A DNA stretch of 64,000 bases from Bog-756 sp963699345 (GCA_963699345.1 CAVOTL010000005.1:744001-808000); one strand, 5' to 3'; positions 38,875 to 46,973 are shown, numbered from the stretch's first letter. Translations and numbers: made by a program. Notes: generated by a model from the letters alone, not told the origin.

Positions 38875-40284
38875 ATGTCCGCCCTGCCCGAAGGCTTCGG
38901 TCTGGTCCTCGACCCGGGCCTCGTGCGCGTGCGACGCGGCACCGTGCTGGCCGGCGGGCGCCCGGGCCGGGTGGTGACACTCACCCCGACCGGCGCCCGC
39001 GCCCTCGACGACCTGCTCGCCGGGGGCCGGCCCGACGACGCCACCCGCGAGCTGGCCGGACGCCTGGTGGCCGCCGGCATGGCCCATCCGCGTCCCCCGG
39101 CCCCCGCCCCGCCGGTCCCCCCACCCGACGTCACCGTGGTCGTGCCGGTCCGGGACCGGGCTCCGGCGCTCGACCGGTGCCTCGCCTCCCTCGGACGGGA
39201 CCGGCCGGTGGTGGTGGTGGACGACGCCTCGACCGATGCCCACGCCGTGGCCGACGTGTGCCGGGCCCACGGCGCCCGACTCGTCCGCCGCAAGGTGAAC
39301 GGAGGGCCCAGCCGGGCCCGCACCACGGCCGTGGAGGTGGTCACCACCGAGCTCGTCGCCTACGTCGACTCCGACTGCACGGCCACCCCGGACTGGCTCG
39401 ACCGGCTCACCTGGCTGTTCGCCGACCCCGACGTGGCGGCCGTGGCTCCCCGGGTGCGACCCGAAGACGGCGACCCCGGGCCGCCGAGCGCCATCGACCG
39501 CTTCTCGGCGGCCCACTCCCCGCTCGACCTCGGACCCGACGAGGGGGAGGTCGGTCCCGATCGGGCCGTCCGCTACGTGCCGACGGCGGCCCTGGTCGTA
39601 CGCCGGAGCGCTCTGGAGTCGGTCGGTGGATTCGATCCCCTCCTGCGGGTCGGCGAGGACGTGGACCTCGTCTGGCGGCTGGTGGACGGCGGATGGCGGG
39701 TCCGGTACGTGCCGTCGGCCACCGTCCACCACCGTGAGCCCGGGCGGTGGCGGGACCTGTTCGAGAGGCGCTACCACTACGGCACGTCCGCCGCCCCGCT
39801 CGCCGTCCGCCACCCCGGCCGGCTGGCCCCGGTCGAGCTGCGGCCGTTGCCCCTGGCCGGCGCCATCGCCGTCCTGGCCGGGCGTCCCCTCGTGGCGGCC
39901 GCCGCGTTGGCCGCCACCGCCGTGCCCCTCGCCCGCACCGTGCGACCGCTCGGCATCCCCGACCGCCAGGCGTGGCGCTGGGGACTGGGAGCGACCGGTT
40001 GGACGGTCATGGGCCTCGGGCGGGCGGCCACCATGCTGGCGTGGCCGGGCCTGGTCGCCCTCGGGGCGACCGGCCGGAGGGGACGCCGGGCCGCCATCGG
40101 CCTGGTCCTCGTCCCGCCCCTCGTCGACTGGGTCCGGCGGCTCCCCGACCTGGACCTTCCGCGGTGGGTGGCGGCCTCCGTCGTCGACGACGCCGCCTAC
40201 GGCGCCGGGGTGTGGAGGGGTTGCTTCCGGGAACGCACGTTCGGTCCCCTCCTCCCCACCCTGCGTGGTGGCGCCGTATCGTGA
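38875..40284 (+). CDS. mftF: Mycofactocin glycosyltransferase MftF
   Basis: This 469-residue protein has an N-terminal PqqD/MftB-like wing (1-80, LVLDPGLVRVRRGTVLAGG), a GT2 catalytic domain (about 83-310) with VVVPVRDRAPAL and the metal-binding DSD in YVDSDCTATPDW near 162, and a hydrophobic C-terminal region. MftF attaches beta-1,4-linked glucose units to the premycofactocin core in mycobacteria. The arrangement with a final helix-rich part fits the family. Ten bases separate it from the second SDR. It is the last gene of the operon. Confidence 0.93.
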   Translation: MSALPEGFGLVLDPGLVRVRRGTVLAGGRPGRVVTLTPTGARALDDLLAGGRPDDATRELAGRLVAAGMAHPRPPAPAPPVPPPDVTVVVPVRDRAPALDRCLASLGRDRPVVVVDDASTDAHAVADVCRAHGARLVRRKVNGGPSRARTTAVEVVTTELVAYVDSDCTATPDWLDRLTWLFADPDVAAVAPRVRPEDGDPGPPSAIDRFSAAHSPLDLGPDEGEVGPDRAVRYVPTAALVVRRSALESVGGFDPLLRVGEDVDLVWRLVDGGWRVRYVPSATVHHREPGRWRDLFERRYHYGTSAAPLAVRHPGRLAPVELRPLPLAGAIAVLAGRPLVAAAALAATAVPLARTVRPLGIPDRQAWRWGLGATGWTVMGLGRAATMLAWPGLVALGATGRRGRRAAIGLVLVPPLVDWVRRLPDLDLPRWVAASVVDDAAYGAGVWRGCFRERTFGPLLPTLRGGAVS

Positions 40285-40392
40285 CCGGCGCTTCACCGCT
40301 CATCTGAACGGCCGTCGATCGGGCGATTTGTCGCTGTCGACCTGCAACTATCGGACGATCCGATGAGGCACATCACCCGTCAAGTGACCTTG

Positions 40393-40467
40393 AATTGCGT
40401 AGCCGTCCTCCTGTGGAAAACAATGTAACCATCGGCAGCATTTCCACAGGATCATCTGGACGCAATT
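40393..40467. repeat. Imperfect 27-bp inverted repeat around a 21-base loop
   Basis: The left arm (40393-40419) and right arm (40441-40467) pair over AATTGCGT/ACGCAATT and CCTGTGGAAA/TTTCCACAGG, with nine unmatched bases between the two paired blocks. It could be the mftF terminator, a protein-binding site or the remnant of a small mobile element. Confidence 0.6.
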
Positions 40468-40600
40468 GCCTTCAAATCGGGCCGTCGTTGAGTCGGGGAT
40501 TTGTCGGCGACTCCGGGCCGGACCGACCAGGTCATCGAGTCCAATCTCCCAGTTCAGCGGGCATTCTTGGCTCCTGCGACCCAAAGACGCGGAATCTCGC

Positions 40601-40606
40601 TATACT
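40601..40606 (+). promoter_or_regulatory. Possible -10 element for the Rpf-like gene
   Basis: TATACT is the best -10 match in the gap, with no clear -35. If used, transcription would start near 40613 and give a 5' leader of about 350 bases. Confidence 0.35.
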
Positions 40607-40726
40607 TCTCCGAACGCACTCCTGCCGACACGGTTGCCACACGTGATGCCCCCGGGTCGATGACGATGCACAGGTCATCGACTCCCGGTTCGGGAGTGAT
40701 CGACACAACATTCGGTCACTCTTCGT

Positions 40727-40860
40727 CACACCCTGAGGCAGGAATGCGGACGAAGAAAAAGGTCCTGGCGATCCTTAGAGAAATGAGTGATGTCCCCACG
40801 ACGCAATCCTGGGCATAACAACACCGGCCGCACACCCTGAGGCATCACGCCAGGACGAAG
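40727..40860 (+). ncRNA. Duplicated leader motif, possible structured cis-acting RNA
   Basis: CACACCCTGAGGCA occurs at 40727-40740 and again at 40831-40844. Each copy is followed 7-8 bases later by GGACGAAG (40748 and 40853). In both copies the bases between can form a small hairpin using different bases (GCA-GGAA-TGC, and GGC-ATCAC-GCC). This hints at RNA structure upstream of the Rpf-like gene. It does not match the c-di-AMP riboswitch consensus that I know. Confidence 0.3.
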
Positions 40861-40960
40861 GAGCCTGCCCGCTCGTCGTCCGGGGACCGCATGCGATGGC
40901 CGTTGCCCGCCAACACCAATCAGAGGAAGGCGCCCCGTGCGCCCTACGAAGGGAGGTGCC

Positions 40961-41539
40961 ATGCGGACCCGCATTGCACTCGTGGCGATCATCCCGGTCG
41001 CCCTCATCACTGCCGCACCCCTGGCCCAGGCTGCCTCCGCGCAGCCCGCCCGGGTTTCGATCCGGTCGTCGCACCATGCGTCGGCCACCCCCCCGGCCCG
41101 ACGGGCCGACCGGCTGACCTCATACGTGCGTCCACCCCGGCCGCACACGACGTCGGCCGTCACCACGGCCATCACCCTGCCGGACCAGCGGCTGGCCACC
41201 GCCCTGTTCACCGGCCAGCACGTCGGCACCAAGGAGGTGGCGTCCATCGTGCCTCCGCCCCCGCCGCCGCCCCCGGTACCCGCCGGTCCCGTCGACACGG
41301 TCACCGCGACGCAGCGGGCCGAGTGGGACCGCGTGGCCATGTGCGAGGAAGGCGGCGACTGGCAGTCGGACGGTTCGAGGTTCAGTGGCGGCCTGGGCAT
41401 CACCCGTTCGAACTGGGACATCTACGGTGGTCTCCAGTACGCGCCGGAGGCCGCCGAGGCCTCGCCCGACGAGCAGATCATGGTCGCCGAGCGGATCCAG
41501 TCCTACCCGCCCGACCAGGACGGGTGCTCCAGCTGGTAG
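40961..41539 (+). CDS. Secreted Rpf-like transglycosylase-fold protein
   Basis: This 192-residue exported protein starts at ATG 40961 after GGGAGGT, with a signal peptide to about residue 27 (ALVAIIPVALITAAPLAQAASA). A low-complexity region with a Pro run (about 105-117) links to a C-terminal Rpf/transglycosylase-like domain (about 122-192). CEEGGDWQ holds the expected catalytic Glu, and GGLGITRSNWDIYGGLQYAPEA and the closing Cys (DGCSSW) fit the fold. Resuscitation-promoting factors cleave peptidoglycan and wake dormant actinobacteria. Alone, it is preceded by a long, possibly structured leader. Confidence 0.82.
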   Translation: MRTRIALVAIIPVALITAAPLAQAASAQPARVSIRSSHHASATPPARRADRLTSYVRPPRPHTTSAVTTAITLPDQRLATALFTGQHVGTKEVASIVPPPPPPPPVPAGPVDTVTATQRAEWDRVAMCEEGGDWQSDGSRFSGGLGITRSNWDIYGGLQYAPEAAEASPDEQIMVAERIQSYPPDQDGCSSW

Positions 41540-41625
41540 TGGCAGCACGCCTCCCCCTGCCCCTCACAGCAGCCGGACGCACGCCGTGACCCGGGCCCCG
41601 GTCGAACGACCGGGGCCCGGCCGCG

Positions 41626-42009
41626 TCACCGGTCGGTCGGACGGGCCTGGCGGGCGGCCCACAGCAGCGGTAGCTGGAGCGGCATCCGCCCCCAGGCGAC
41701 CGGACGCGAGTCCATCGCTCCGGCGTGTCGACCGGAACCGGCATCGACCGCCATCTGCAGGTTGGCCGGCCACACGGCGACCAGCAGCGCGGTGGACGCC
41801 GCCGACGCCCAACGGGTCCGTCGGACCAGGCCGAGCGCGCAGACGAGCTCGGCGGCGCCGCTGATGTAGATGAGAGGGCGGTGCAGACGGTCCGGCAGGA
41901 TCCGGGGCACCAGGGGGTCGAAGAACGTGGGCCGCACGGCGTGCAGGACTCCGGACACACCGAAGACGCCGGCGAGGGCGGTGGGGGCCACGGCTCGGAG
42001 GCGGGACAT
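41626..42009 (-). CDS. DoxX-family small membrane protein
   Basis: This 127-residue protein has about four hydrophobic segments (near 8-24, 46-62, 68-86 and 100-118) and the DoxX-like features GVSGVLHAVRP, YISGAAELVCALGLV and WPANLQMAVDAG. DoxX relatives are integral membrane proteins, some linked to redox stress or terminal oxidases; this subgroup has no assigned role. It is transcribed alone, divergent from the VOC gene. Confidence 0.8.
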   Translation of the reverse strand: MSRLRAVAPTALAGVFGVSGVLHAVRPTFFDPLVPRILPDRLHRPLIYISGAAELVCALGLVRRTRWASAASTALLVAVWPANLQMAVDAGSGRHAGAMDSRPVAWGRMPLQLPLLWAARQARPTDR

Positions 42010-42102
42010 CCCGCGATGCTACGCCCGGCCGGTCTCCCGTCACCCGGCGACGGGTCCGGGGCGTCGGATGACAGCGTGGCGGCGGCGGGGCAGACTCGGG
42101 GC

Positions 42103-42474
42103 ATGCATCCCCTGGAGATCCACCACGTGTCGGTCAACGTCCCCGACGTCGGGGCGGCGGTCGCCTTCTACACGGACGTCCTGGGCGGCACCCGGCGCGA
42201 CGACCGGCCCGAATTCGGGTTCGGCGGGGCCTGGATCGACCTCGGGGGGAGCCAGGTCCATCTGCTCGAAGCGGTGGCGCCACCGACCCTCGGCCAGCAC
42301 TTCGCCATCCGGGTGGCCGACCTCGACGACGTCGTGGCCGAACTGCGGGCCCGGGGCATCGACCTCGCCGACCCGTCGGACGTGGGCCCCGGTCGCCAGA
42401 CGTTCGTGGCCGATCCCGCCGGCAACACGGTGGAGTTGTACGAGCTGGTCGAGCGCGCCCCCGCCGCCCACTGA
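42103..42474 (+). CDS. VOC-family (glyoxalase-like) protein
   Basis: This 123-residue protein spans two beta-alpha-beta-beta-beta modules. Metal-ligand positions of the glyoxalase/bleomycin-resistance superfamily are present: His in EIHHVSVNV, His in QVHLLE, His in GQHFAIRV and Glu in GNTVELYE. The DPAGNTVELYE ending is classic. Members include lactoylglutathione lyases, epimerases and dioxygenases; the reaction here is not determinable. The stop codon lies in a 17-bp tandem repeat. Confidence 0.85.
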   Translation: MHPLEIHHVSVNVPDVGAAVAFYTDVLGGTRRDDRPEFGFGGAWIDLGGSQVHLLEAVAPPTLGQHFAIRVADLDDVVAELRARGIDLADPSDVGPGRQTFVADPAGNTVELYELVERAPAAH

Positions 42475-42530
42475 GCACTCCCGCCCACCGAGCAGACCCG
42501 CCCACCGAGCAGACCTCCGCAGCGAGCAGA
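42463..42530 (+). repeat. 17-bp tandem repeat across the VOC gene stop
   Basis: CCCGCCCACCGAGCAGA occurs twice in a row at 42480-42496 and 42497-42513, followed by a degenerate third unit (42514-42530) and preceded by one diverged unit that contains the TGA stop. Confidence 0.75.
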
Positions 42531-42567
42531 CCCTCGGACCGGACGGCGTCCGACCCCGCAATTGCCA

Positions 42568-42592
42568 CACCGGGGGCCTAAGGCCCCCGGTG
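42568..42592. terminator. Bidirectional hairpin terminator
   Basis: CACCGGGGGCCT and its exact complement form a 12-bp stem with a one-base nominal loop between the convergent VOC and cold-shock genes. It likely ends both transcripts. Confidence 0.8.
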
Positions 42593-42672
42593 CTCAGACC
42601 CTCCGGGGGCGCCGGACCGGCACGACCCGGCGAACCGGGAGGGTGCCGGACCGGAGCCCGTCGGAGTGGGAA

Positions 42673-42876
42673 TCAGATCTTGCGGACCTGGCTCGCCTGG
42701 AGGCCCTTCTGGCCCTGCTTGGTCTCGAACTCCACACGCTGGCCCTCCGCGAGGTCGCGGAAGCCCTCCATCTGGATCTCGGACTGGTGGACGAACAGGT
42801 CATCCCCGCCGCCGTCAGGCGTAATGAATCCGAAGCCCTTCTCGGCGTTGAACCACTTGACTGCACCTACACCCAT
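42673..42876 (-). CDS. Cold-shock domain protein (CspA family)
   Basis: This 67-residue single-domain nucleic-acid chaperone has RNP1 (KGFGFI) and RNP2 (DLFVH) intact, in the order AVKWFNAEKGFGFITPDGGGDDLFVH. It binds single-stranded RNA/DNA in the cytoplasm. ATG 42876 follows AGGAGA by about ten bases; an upstream in-frame start would add 15 residues not found in the family. Confidence 0.95.
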   Translation of the reverse strand: MGVGAVKWFNAEKGFGFITPDGGGDDLFVHQSEIQMEGFRDLAEGQRVEFETKQGQKGLQASQVRKI

Positions 42877-42951
42877 AACTGAGTCTCCTTGAAATTCACG
42901 CACGAAAACGCGGGGATCCACTTTGAAGCCCTACCTACATGGACCCGCGTG

Positions 42952-42973
42952 ATAGGGCCTATGTGGTAACCAC
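42952..42973. promoter_or_regulatory. Paired small palindromes between cold-shock and hydrolase genes
   Basis: ATAGGGCCTAT (42952-42962) and GTGGTAACCAC (42963-42973) lie directly side by side about 76 bp upstream of the cold-shock start and 86 bp upstream of the divergent hydrolase start. They could be operator half-sites; no known regulator is matched. Confidence 0.3.
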
Positions 42974-43058
42974 CCTAGGCGTTGCCGGGGCCCGCTGCTC
43001 ACCATCGGTCCCCGGGCGCCCCGTCGGGGCCGGGGCCGCCCTGGTACGTTCTGCGCCG

Positions 43059-44676
43059 ATGGGTCCCCACCGCCCGACCCCGCACGATGATCTGACGCCT
43101 CGGACGCCCCGGACGGTGGGCCGGCTGCGTCCCTCCTCGGCCACCGCCCCGGGACGCATCGGCGTCACCGGGCTCGTGCTGTCGGTCGTGGCCTTGACGC
43201 TGGCGGCCTGCTCGGCGTCGACGACGGGCGGGCCGGCGACCACCACGGCCACCCCCCGGCCCGCCGCGTCGGCGGTGATCGCCCCCCCGGCCCCGATCGC
43301 CCCCCCGGCCCCGATCGCGTGGACGGCGTGCCCGGATCAGTCCGGCTACCAGTGCGGGTCGGTGGAGGTGCCGCTCGACTACAGCCACCCGTCGGCGGGC
43401 ACGCTGTCGATCGCCGTGTCGCGCGCCCCGGCGTCGAGTGGCACGGACCCGGACGGCATCCTCCTGCTCAATCCGGGTGGTCCCGGCGAGAGCGGCAACG
43501 AGGACCTGCCCGTGCTCCTCCCCCTCCTCCCGCCCGAGGTGCGGGCCGACACCGACGTGGTCACGTTCGACCCCCGGGGCACCGGGGCGAGCGACCCGCT
43601 GCAGTGCGGCACCGATCCCTCGGCCGTCGCCGCCGCGGACCCGGTCCCGGCCGCCGCCGGGCTCCCCCTGCCCGGCACCCCGGTCTTCTCGGGCATCGAG
43701 CAGGCGTGCGCCACCCACCAGCCGGCGCTGACCGCGGCGGTCGACACCGTGAACACGGCGCGGGACATGGACCGGATCCGCCAGGCCCTCGGCGTGTCCA
43801 CCGTCAGCTACTACGGACTCTCCTACGGAACGGTGCTCGGCACCGTCTACGCCGACCTCTTCCCCCGTCACGTCCGGGCCATGGTCCTCGACGGCGCCGT
43901 CGACATCGACGCCAGCCTGGCGACCCAGGCCACCGAAGAGGCCCCCGCCGCCGAAGCGTCCCTCGACCACCTCCTGGCGACCTGCGCCGCCGCCCCGGCC
44001 TGTCCGCTGGGTGCGGACCCCACCGCCTACTTCACCCACCTGTCGGCGGCGCTGACCGCCCACCCGTTGCCCGCTCCCGGTAAGGGCGACGACGTGCCGG
44101 TCACGGTCGGCGATCTCGACACCGCCACCCTGCTGGCCCTCAGCGCCACCGGGTTCACCGACGACTACGAGCAGGCCCTGGTGTCGGCGACCGCCGGCGA
44201 CGGGGGCCCGCTGCGGTCGCTCTCCCTCGAACTGGTGACCGACATCAACGGTGCCTCCCTGGCCGACGCGCGAGTGGGCGATCACCTGCAACGACACCGT
44301 GGACCACCCCGGTCCCCGGGCCGCCGGGACCCTGGCCCGATCGCTGGCGTCCCGCTGGCCCCTGATGGGTGGCTACGTCGTCAACAACAACCTCAGCGGC
44401 TGTGTGACGTGGCCCGACGGACGACGACCCGTCTCCGACAGCCACCCCTCCGACGCGCCCCCCGTCCTGGTGATCGGCAACACCGGCGATCCGAACACCC
44501 CGATCGTCGGGGGCCGTCACCTGGCGGCCCTGTTCCCGAGGTCGAGCTTCCTGACCTGGGACGGATGGGGCCACACGTGGCTGCTCAGCGGACCCACCGA
44601 CCCCTGCGTGCAGTCCGCCGTCACCCGCTACCTCACCGAGGGGGTGCTCCCGCCGAAAGGAACCGTCTGCCGGTGA
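43059..44676 (+). pseudogene. TAP-like alpha/beta-hydrolase lipoprotein, frameshifted as sequenced
   Basis: Intact, this would be about 538 residues and resemble secreted tripeptidyl-aminopeptidase-type hydrolases. The N-terminus has a lipobox (LTLAAC), so it should be a membrane-anchored lipoprotein. The first frame holds NPGGPGESG, DPRGTGAS and the nucleophile elbow GLSYG. After LADA near 44270 it fails; shifting one base continues EWAITCNDTVDHPGPRAAG with the Asp (GNTGDPNTP) and His (GWGHTW) of the triad and stops at 44676. A single extra C at 44271 accounts for it. ATG 43059 has no Shine-Dalgarno, but TACGTT seven bases before suggests a leaderless transcript. Confidence 0.8.
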
Positions 44677-44707
44677 CCGTGGCCGTTGACGGCGGCGGCG
44701 GCGGCGG

Positions 44708-44938
44708 TCAGCTCTTCCGGGCGGCCCGGTCCACGATGAACGCCCGTCGGGGGCACTCGGCCGCCGCCCGCCGGGCCATCTCCACCAGTCCGGCCTCGAG
44801 CGGTCGACCGTCGACGATCGGGTAGCCCCACTCGTCGAGGGAGACGCGCTCGGGCAGCAGTTCGGCGCAGTACCCGTAGGCGTCACAGGCCACCGGGTCG
44901 ACCCTGACCCGCAGGCCGACGGCCACGGCGGCGCTCAC
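44708..44938 (-). CDS. Small ferredoxin (three-cysteine type)
   Basis: This 76-residue ferredoxin has Cys18, Cys24 and Cys62 in the pattern VACDAYGYCAELLPE...AAECP, typical of the single-cluster [3Fe-4S] ferredoxins that often serve cytochrome P450s or other actinobacterial oxidoreductases. The GTG start at 44938 overlaps the stop of the NuoF-like gene, so it is the last gene of the five-gene minus-strand operon and the probable electron acceptor or donor of that system. Confidence 0.88.
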   Translation of the reverse strand: MSAAVAVGLRVRVDPVACDAYGYCAELLPERVSLDEWGYPIVDGRPLEAGLVEMARRAAAECPRRAFIVDRAARKS

Positions 44939-46233
44939 GACGCCACCGCCCCGAGGGTGGCCGGCCGGGGGAAGGGAAGCACGCTCGGGGCGTGACGACC
45001 GTCACACGGCCGGCCGGCGGCGTGGGCGGCGGCGTCGACCGCGAAGACCGAGAGGGCGGTGCGCACCAGGCGGGCGACACCGTCGGGGTGGCGACAGGCA
45101 CCGCGCCCCACCACCGAGCGGGCCCGCTCGTCGAGCCGGCCGATGACCGCGCCATCGGCCCGTCCGGCGGCCAGCCCCTCGAGATCGTCGGCCAGGGCGG
45201 GCAGGCCGTACACACACGGTCCGCACTGCCCGGCACTCTCCCCGGCCATCCAACGGGTGATCCGGGCGGTCTCGGCGATCCCGCAGGACGTGGCGGGCAG
45301 GGCCACGACGATGCCCACGCCGTGCGTGGCGCCGGCCCGGGCGAGCGGGGTCGGGGCGAACGGGGTGGCGGCCAGATCCGGGGCCAGCCAGGCGCCCCCG
45401 TAGCCACCGACGAGGAAGCCCGAGACCGGGCCGGTGGGCCCGCAGCGTTGCACCACGTCGCCGACGGGGGTGCCCAGCTCCACCTCGACCACCCCGGGCG
45501 CCTGGACACCGCCCGTCACGGTGACGAGGGTCGTCCCCGGTGCCTCCTCGGTGCCCACCGATCGGAACCAGGCCGCCCCGTGCCGCGCCACGAGGGCGAC
45601 CTGCGCGAGGGTCTCGGCGTTGTGCACGAGCACGCTGCGGCGTCCGGCCCGGAGCGGGACCGACTTGTCCACCCGCAGGACCGGTCGGGCGTCACCCTCG
45701 GCGATCCAGTGGACCAGCGCCGACTCCTCACCCGTCACGTACCGGGCCGGCGGCCGCTGCACGCTCATCGTCGGGGCGCCGGGACGGCCGGCGCGCTCGG
45801 CGATGGCCCGCTCCACCGCCCGGGCGGTGGCGTCGCGGTCGTCGGCGACGCACACGATCACCGAGCGGGCGCCGGCCAGGACGGCCGCCAGTTCGGCGCC
45901 GTCCAGCACCAGATGGGGCGTCCAGGTCAGGAGGGTGCGGTCCTTGGCGCTGGCCGGCTCACCCTCCATGGCGTTGACCACCACCACCGGGCGGCGGCCC
46001 GAGCGCCGCAGGGTCTCCCACTTCGCGGCGGCGGGGAAACCCCCGCCGCCCCGGCCCGTCAGCCCGGAGGCGGCCACCTCGGCCAGGAGGGCGTCGGCCC
46101 ACGCGGCGTCGTGGCGACCGGGCACGGCCAGGGGCCCGTGGAGGGCCAGGTGGCCGGCGAGGCCGGGGTCGGTGGCGACTCCCGGGCCGGCGTGGAGGAG
46201 CCGCTGGACGCGGGGGAGGGTGGCGGCGGTCAT
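44935..46233 (-). CDS. NuoF-like NADH-binding/SLBB iron-sulfur oxidoreductase
   Basis: This 432-residue soluble protein resembles complex I subunit NuoF. The N-terminal FMN/NADH domain carries GLTGRGGGGFPAAAKWE (about 58-74) and NAMEGEPASAKDR; an SLBB-like domain follows (about 245-300) and a 4Fe-4S domain ends it. The iron-sulfur motif reads SAGQCGPC with a further Cys in CRHPDG, so the first Cys of the NuoF CGxCxPC is Ala. It overlaps the upstream membrane gene and downstream ferredoxin by four bases. It is likely to pass electrons between NAD(P)H, ferredoxin and the membrane partner. Confidence 0.85.
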   Translation of the reverse strand: MTAATLPRVQRLLHAGPGVATDPGLAGHLALHGPLAVPGRHDAAWADALLAEVAASGLTGRGGGGFPAAAKWETLRRSGRRPVVVVNAMEGEPASAKDRTLLTWTPHLVLDGAELAAVLAGARSVIVCVADDRDATARAVERAIAERAGRPGAPTMSVQRPPARYVTGEESALVHWIAEGDARPVLRVDKSVPLRAGRRSVLVHNAETLAQVALVARHGAAWFRSVGTEEAPGTTLVTVTGGVQAPGVVEVELGTPVGDVVQRCGPTGPVSGFLVGGYGGAWLAPDLAATPFAPTPLARAGATHGVGIVVALPATSCGIAETARITRWMAGESAGQCGPCVYGLPALADDLEGLAAGRADGAVIGRLDERARSVVGRGACRHPDGVARLVRTALSVFAVDAAAHAAGRPCDGRHAPSVLPFPRPATLGAVAS

Positions 46234-46973
46234 CGGTGATCCCTTTCGAGCAGCTGCGTGGTGGTCGGGGTCCGGTCGGCACCGGTCGAGGGGTACCGGC
46301 GGGGTGCGCCACCCGCCGGGCGAGGGGTCCTCCCCGGCGTGCGCCGCGGGGTCCCCGGCGGTCGGTTCCGGTGGCGGGCGGGCACGGCCCGGGTGGTCGC
46401 GCCCAGCCGGGCCGCCGCATCGCCGGCCGCCCGGTGCTCCAGGATGCGCCAGGCCAGGGCCACGATGACGGCCAGCGTGCAGGCCGCGGCGATGACATCC
46501 ATCCACAGCTGTCCGGCGTCGGTGCCGGTGCCGAGGGCGTGGGCCATGGCGAAGGGCCAGCAGCCGTAGGCCAACCAGTGGAGGCGCCGCCACAGATCGG
46601 GTGGTATCCGCTGGCGGAGGGCACTGGAGACGGCCACGGCGATCAGCAGGTCCACGGCCACGGCGCCGAGACCGGTCCACAGGGGCCGGTAGGACGAGGT
46701 GAACGGGACCACGACCGCTACCAGGCCGACGTGGACGTAGCTGTCGACGACGGCACTCAGGACGTGGAGACCCAGGAAGACCAGGGCCAGGAGGGTGGCC
46801 CGCTTGTGGAGCTCGACCTGGGCGAAGGCGGGCCACCGGCGGGTGCGGACCCGGGCGGCCGACAACAGTCCGAGGACGGTGGTCACGGTCAGGAGGATGA
46901 GGGCGACGATGCCGGTGGACCGGATCGTGTACCAGACGGCCTCGCTGGTCGAGGTGGAGACGGCGGCGATCAT
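46230..46973 (-). CDS. Ferric-reductase-like transmembrane protein
   Basis: This 247-residue membrane protein has about six hydrophobic helices in residues 12-185 and candidate heme-ligand histidines in ELHKRATLLALVFLGLHVL, DSYVH and RRLHWLAYGCWPFAMAHALG. This fits the ferric reductase/YedZ-like heme-b family. The last 60 residues are Arg/Pro-rich and probably cytoplasmic. ATG 46973 shares a base with the ApbE stop (TGATG). The neighbourhood implies electron transfer across the membrane. Confidence 0.82.
   Translation of the reverse strand: MIAAVSTSTSEAVWYTIRSTGIVALILLTVTTVLGLLSAARVRTRRWPAFAQVELHKRATLLALVFLGLHVLSAVVDSYVHVGLVAVVVPFTSSYRPLWTGLGAVAVDLLIAVAVSSALRQRIPPDLWRRLHWLAYGCWPFAMAHALGTGTDAGQLWMDVIAAACTLAVIVALAWRILEHRAAGDAAARLGATTRAVPARHRNRPPGTPRRTPGRTPRPAGGAPRRYPSTGADRTPTTTQLLERDHR

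Larger units (their letters stand above)
40285..40960. other. Lower-GC intergenic region and long leader of the Rpf-like gene
   Basis: This 676-bp gap is visibly less GC-rich than its surroundings and has no gene I can support. It holds a 15-base palindrome (ATCGGA-CGA-TCCGAT, 40350-40364), a large imperfect inverted repeat (40393-40467), a possible -10 TATACT (40601-40606), a 7-bp hairpin ACTCCCG-GTT-CGGGAGT (40681-40697) and two copies of a composite motif (40727 and 40831). A 24-codon reading frame from ATG 40744 overlaps the first copy and is not convincing as a gene. Confidence 0.6.

Noticed and set aside
40410..40450. Inverted DnaA-box-like sequences (TTTTCCACA) as an origin
   Set aside because: Only two imperfect boxes, no dnaA, dnaN or parAB genes nearby and no AT-rich unwinding element.
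40744..40818. Small frame from ATG 40744 encoding about 24 residues
   Set aside because: It overlaps the duplicated leader motif, has no known similarity and no clear codon bias; leader peptide status cannot be supported.
40600..40960. c-di-AMP (ydaO-type) riboswitch upstream of the Rpf-like gene
   Set aside because: Location fits known examples, but the conserved segments I would expect, such as the AGCTAAC stretch, are not present.
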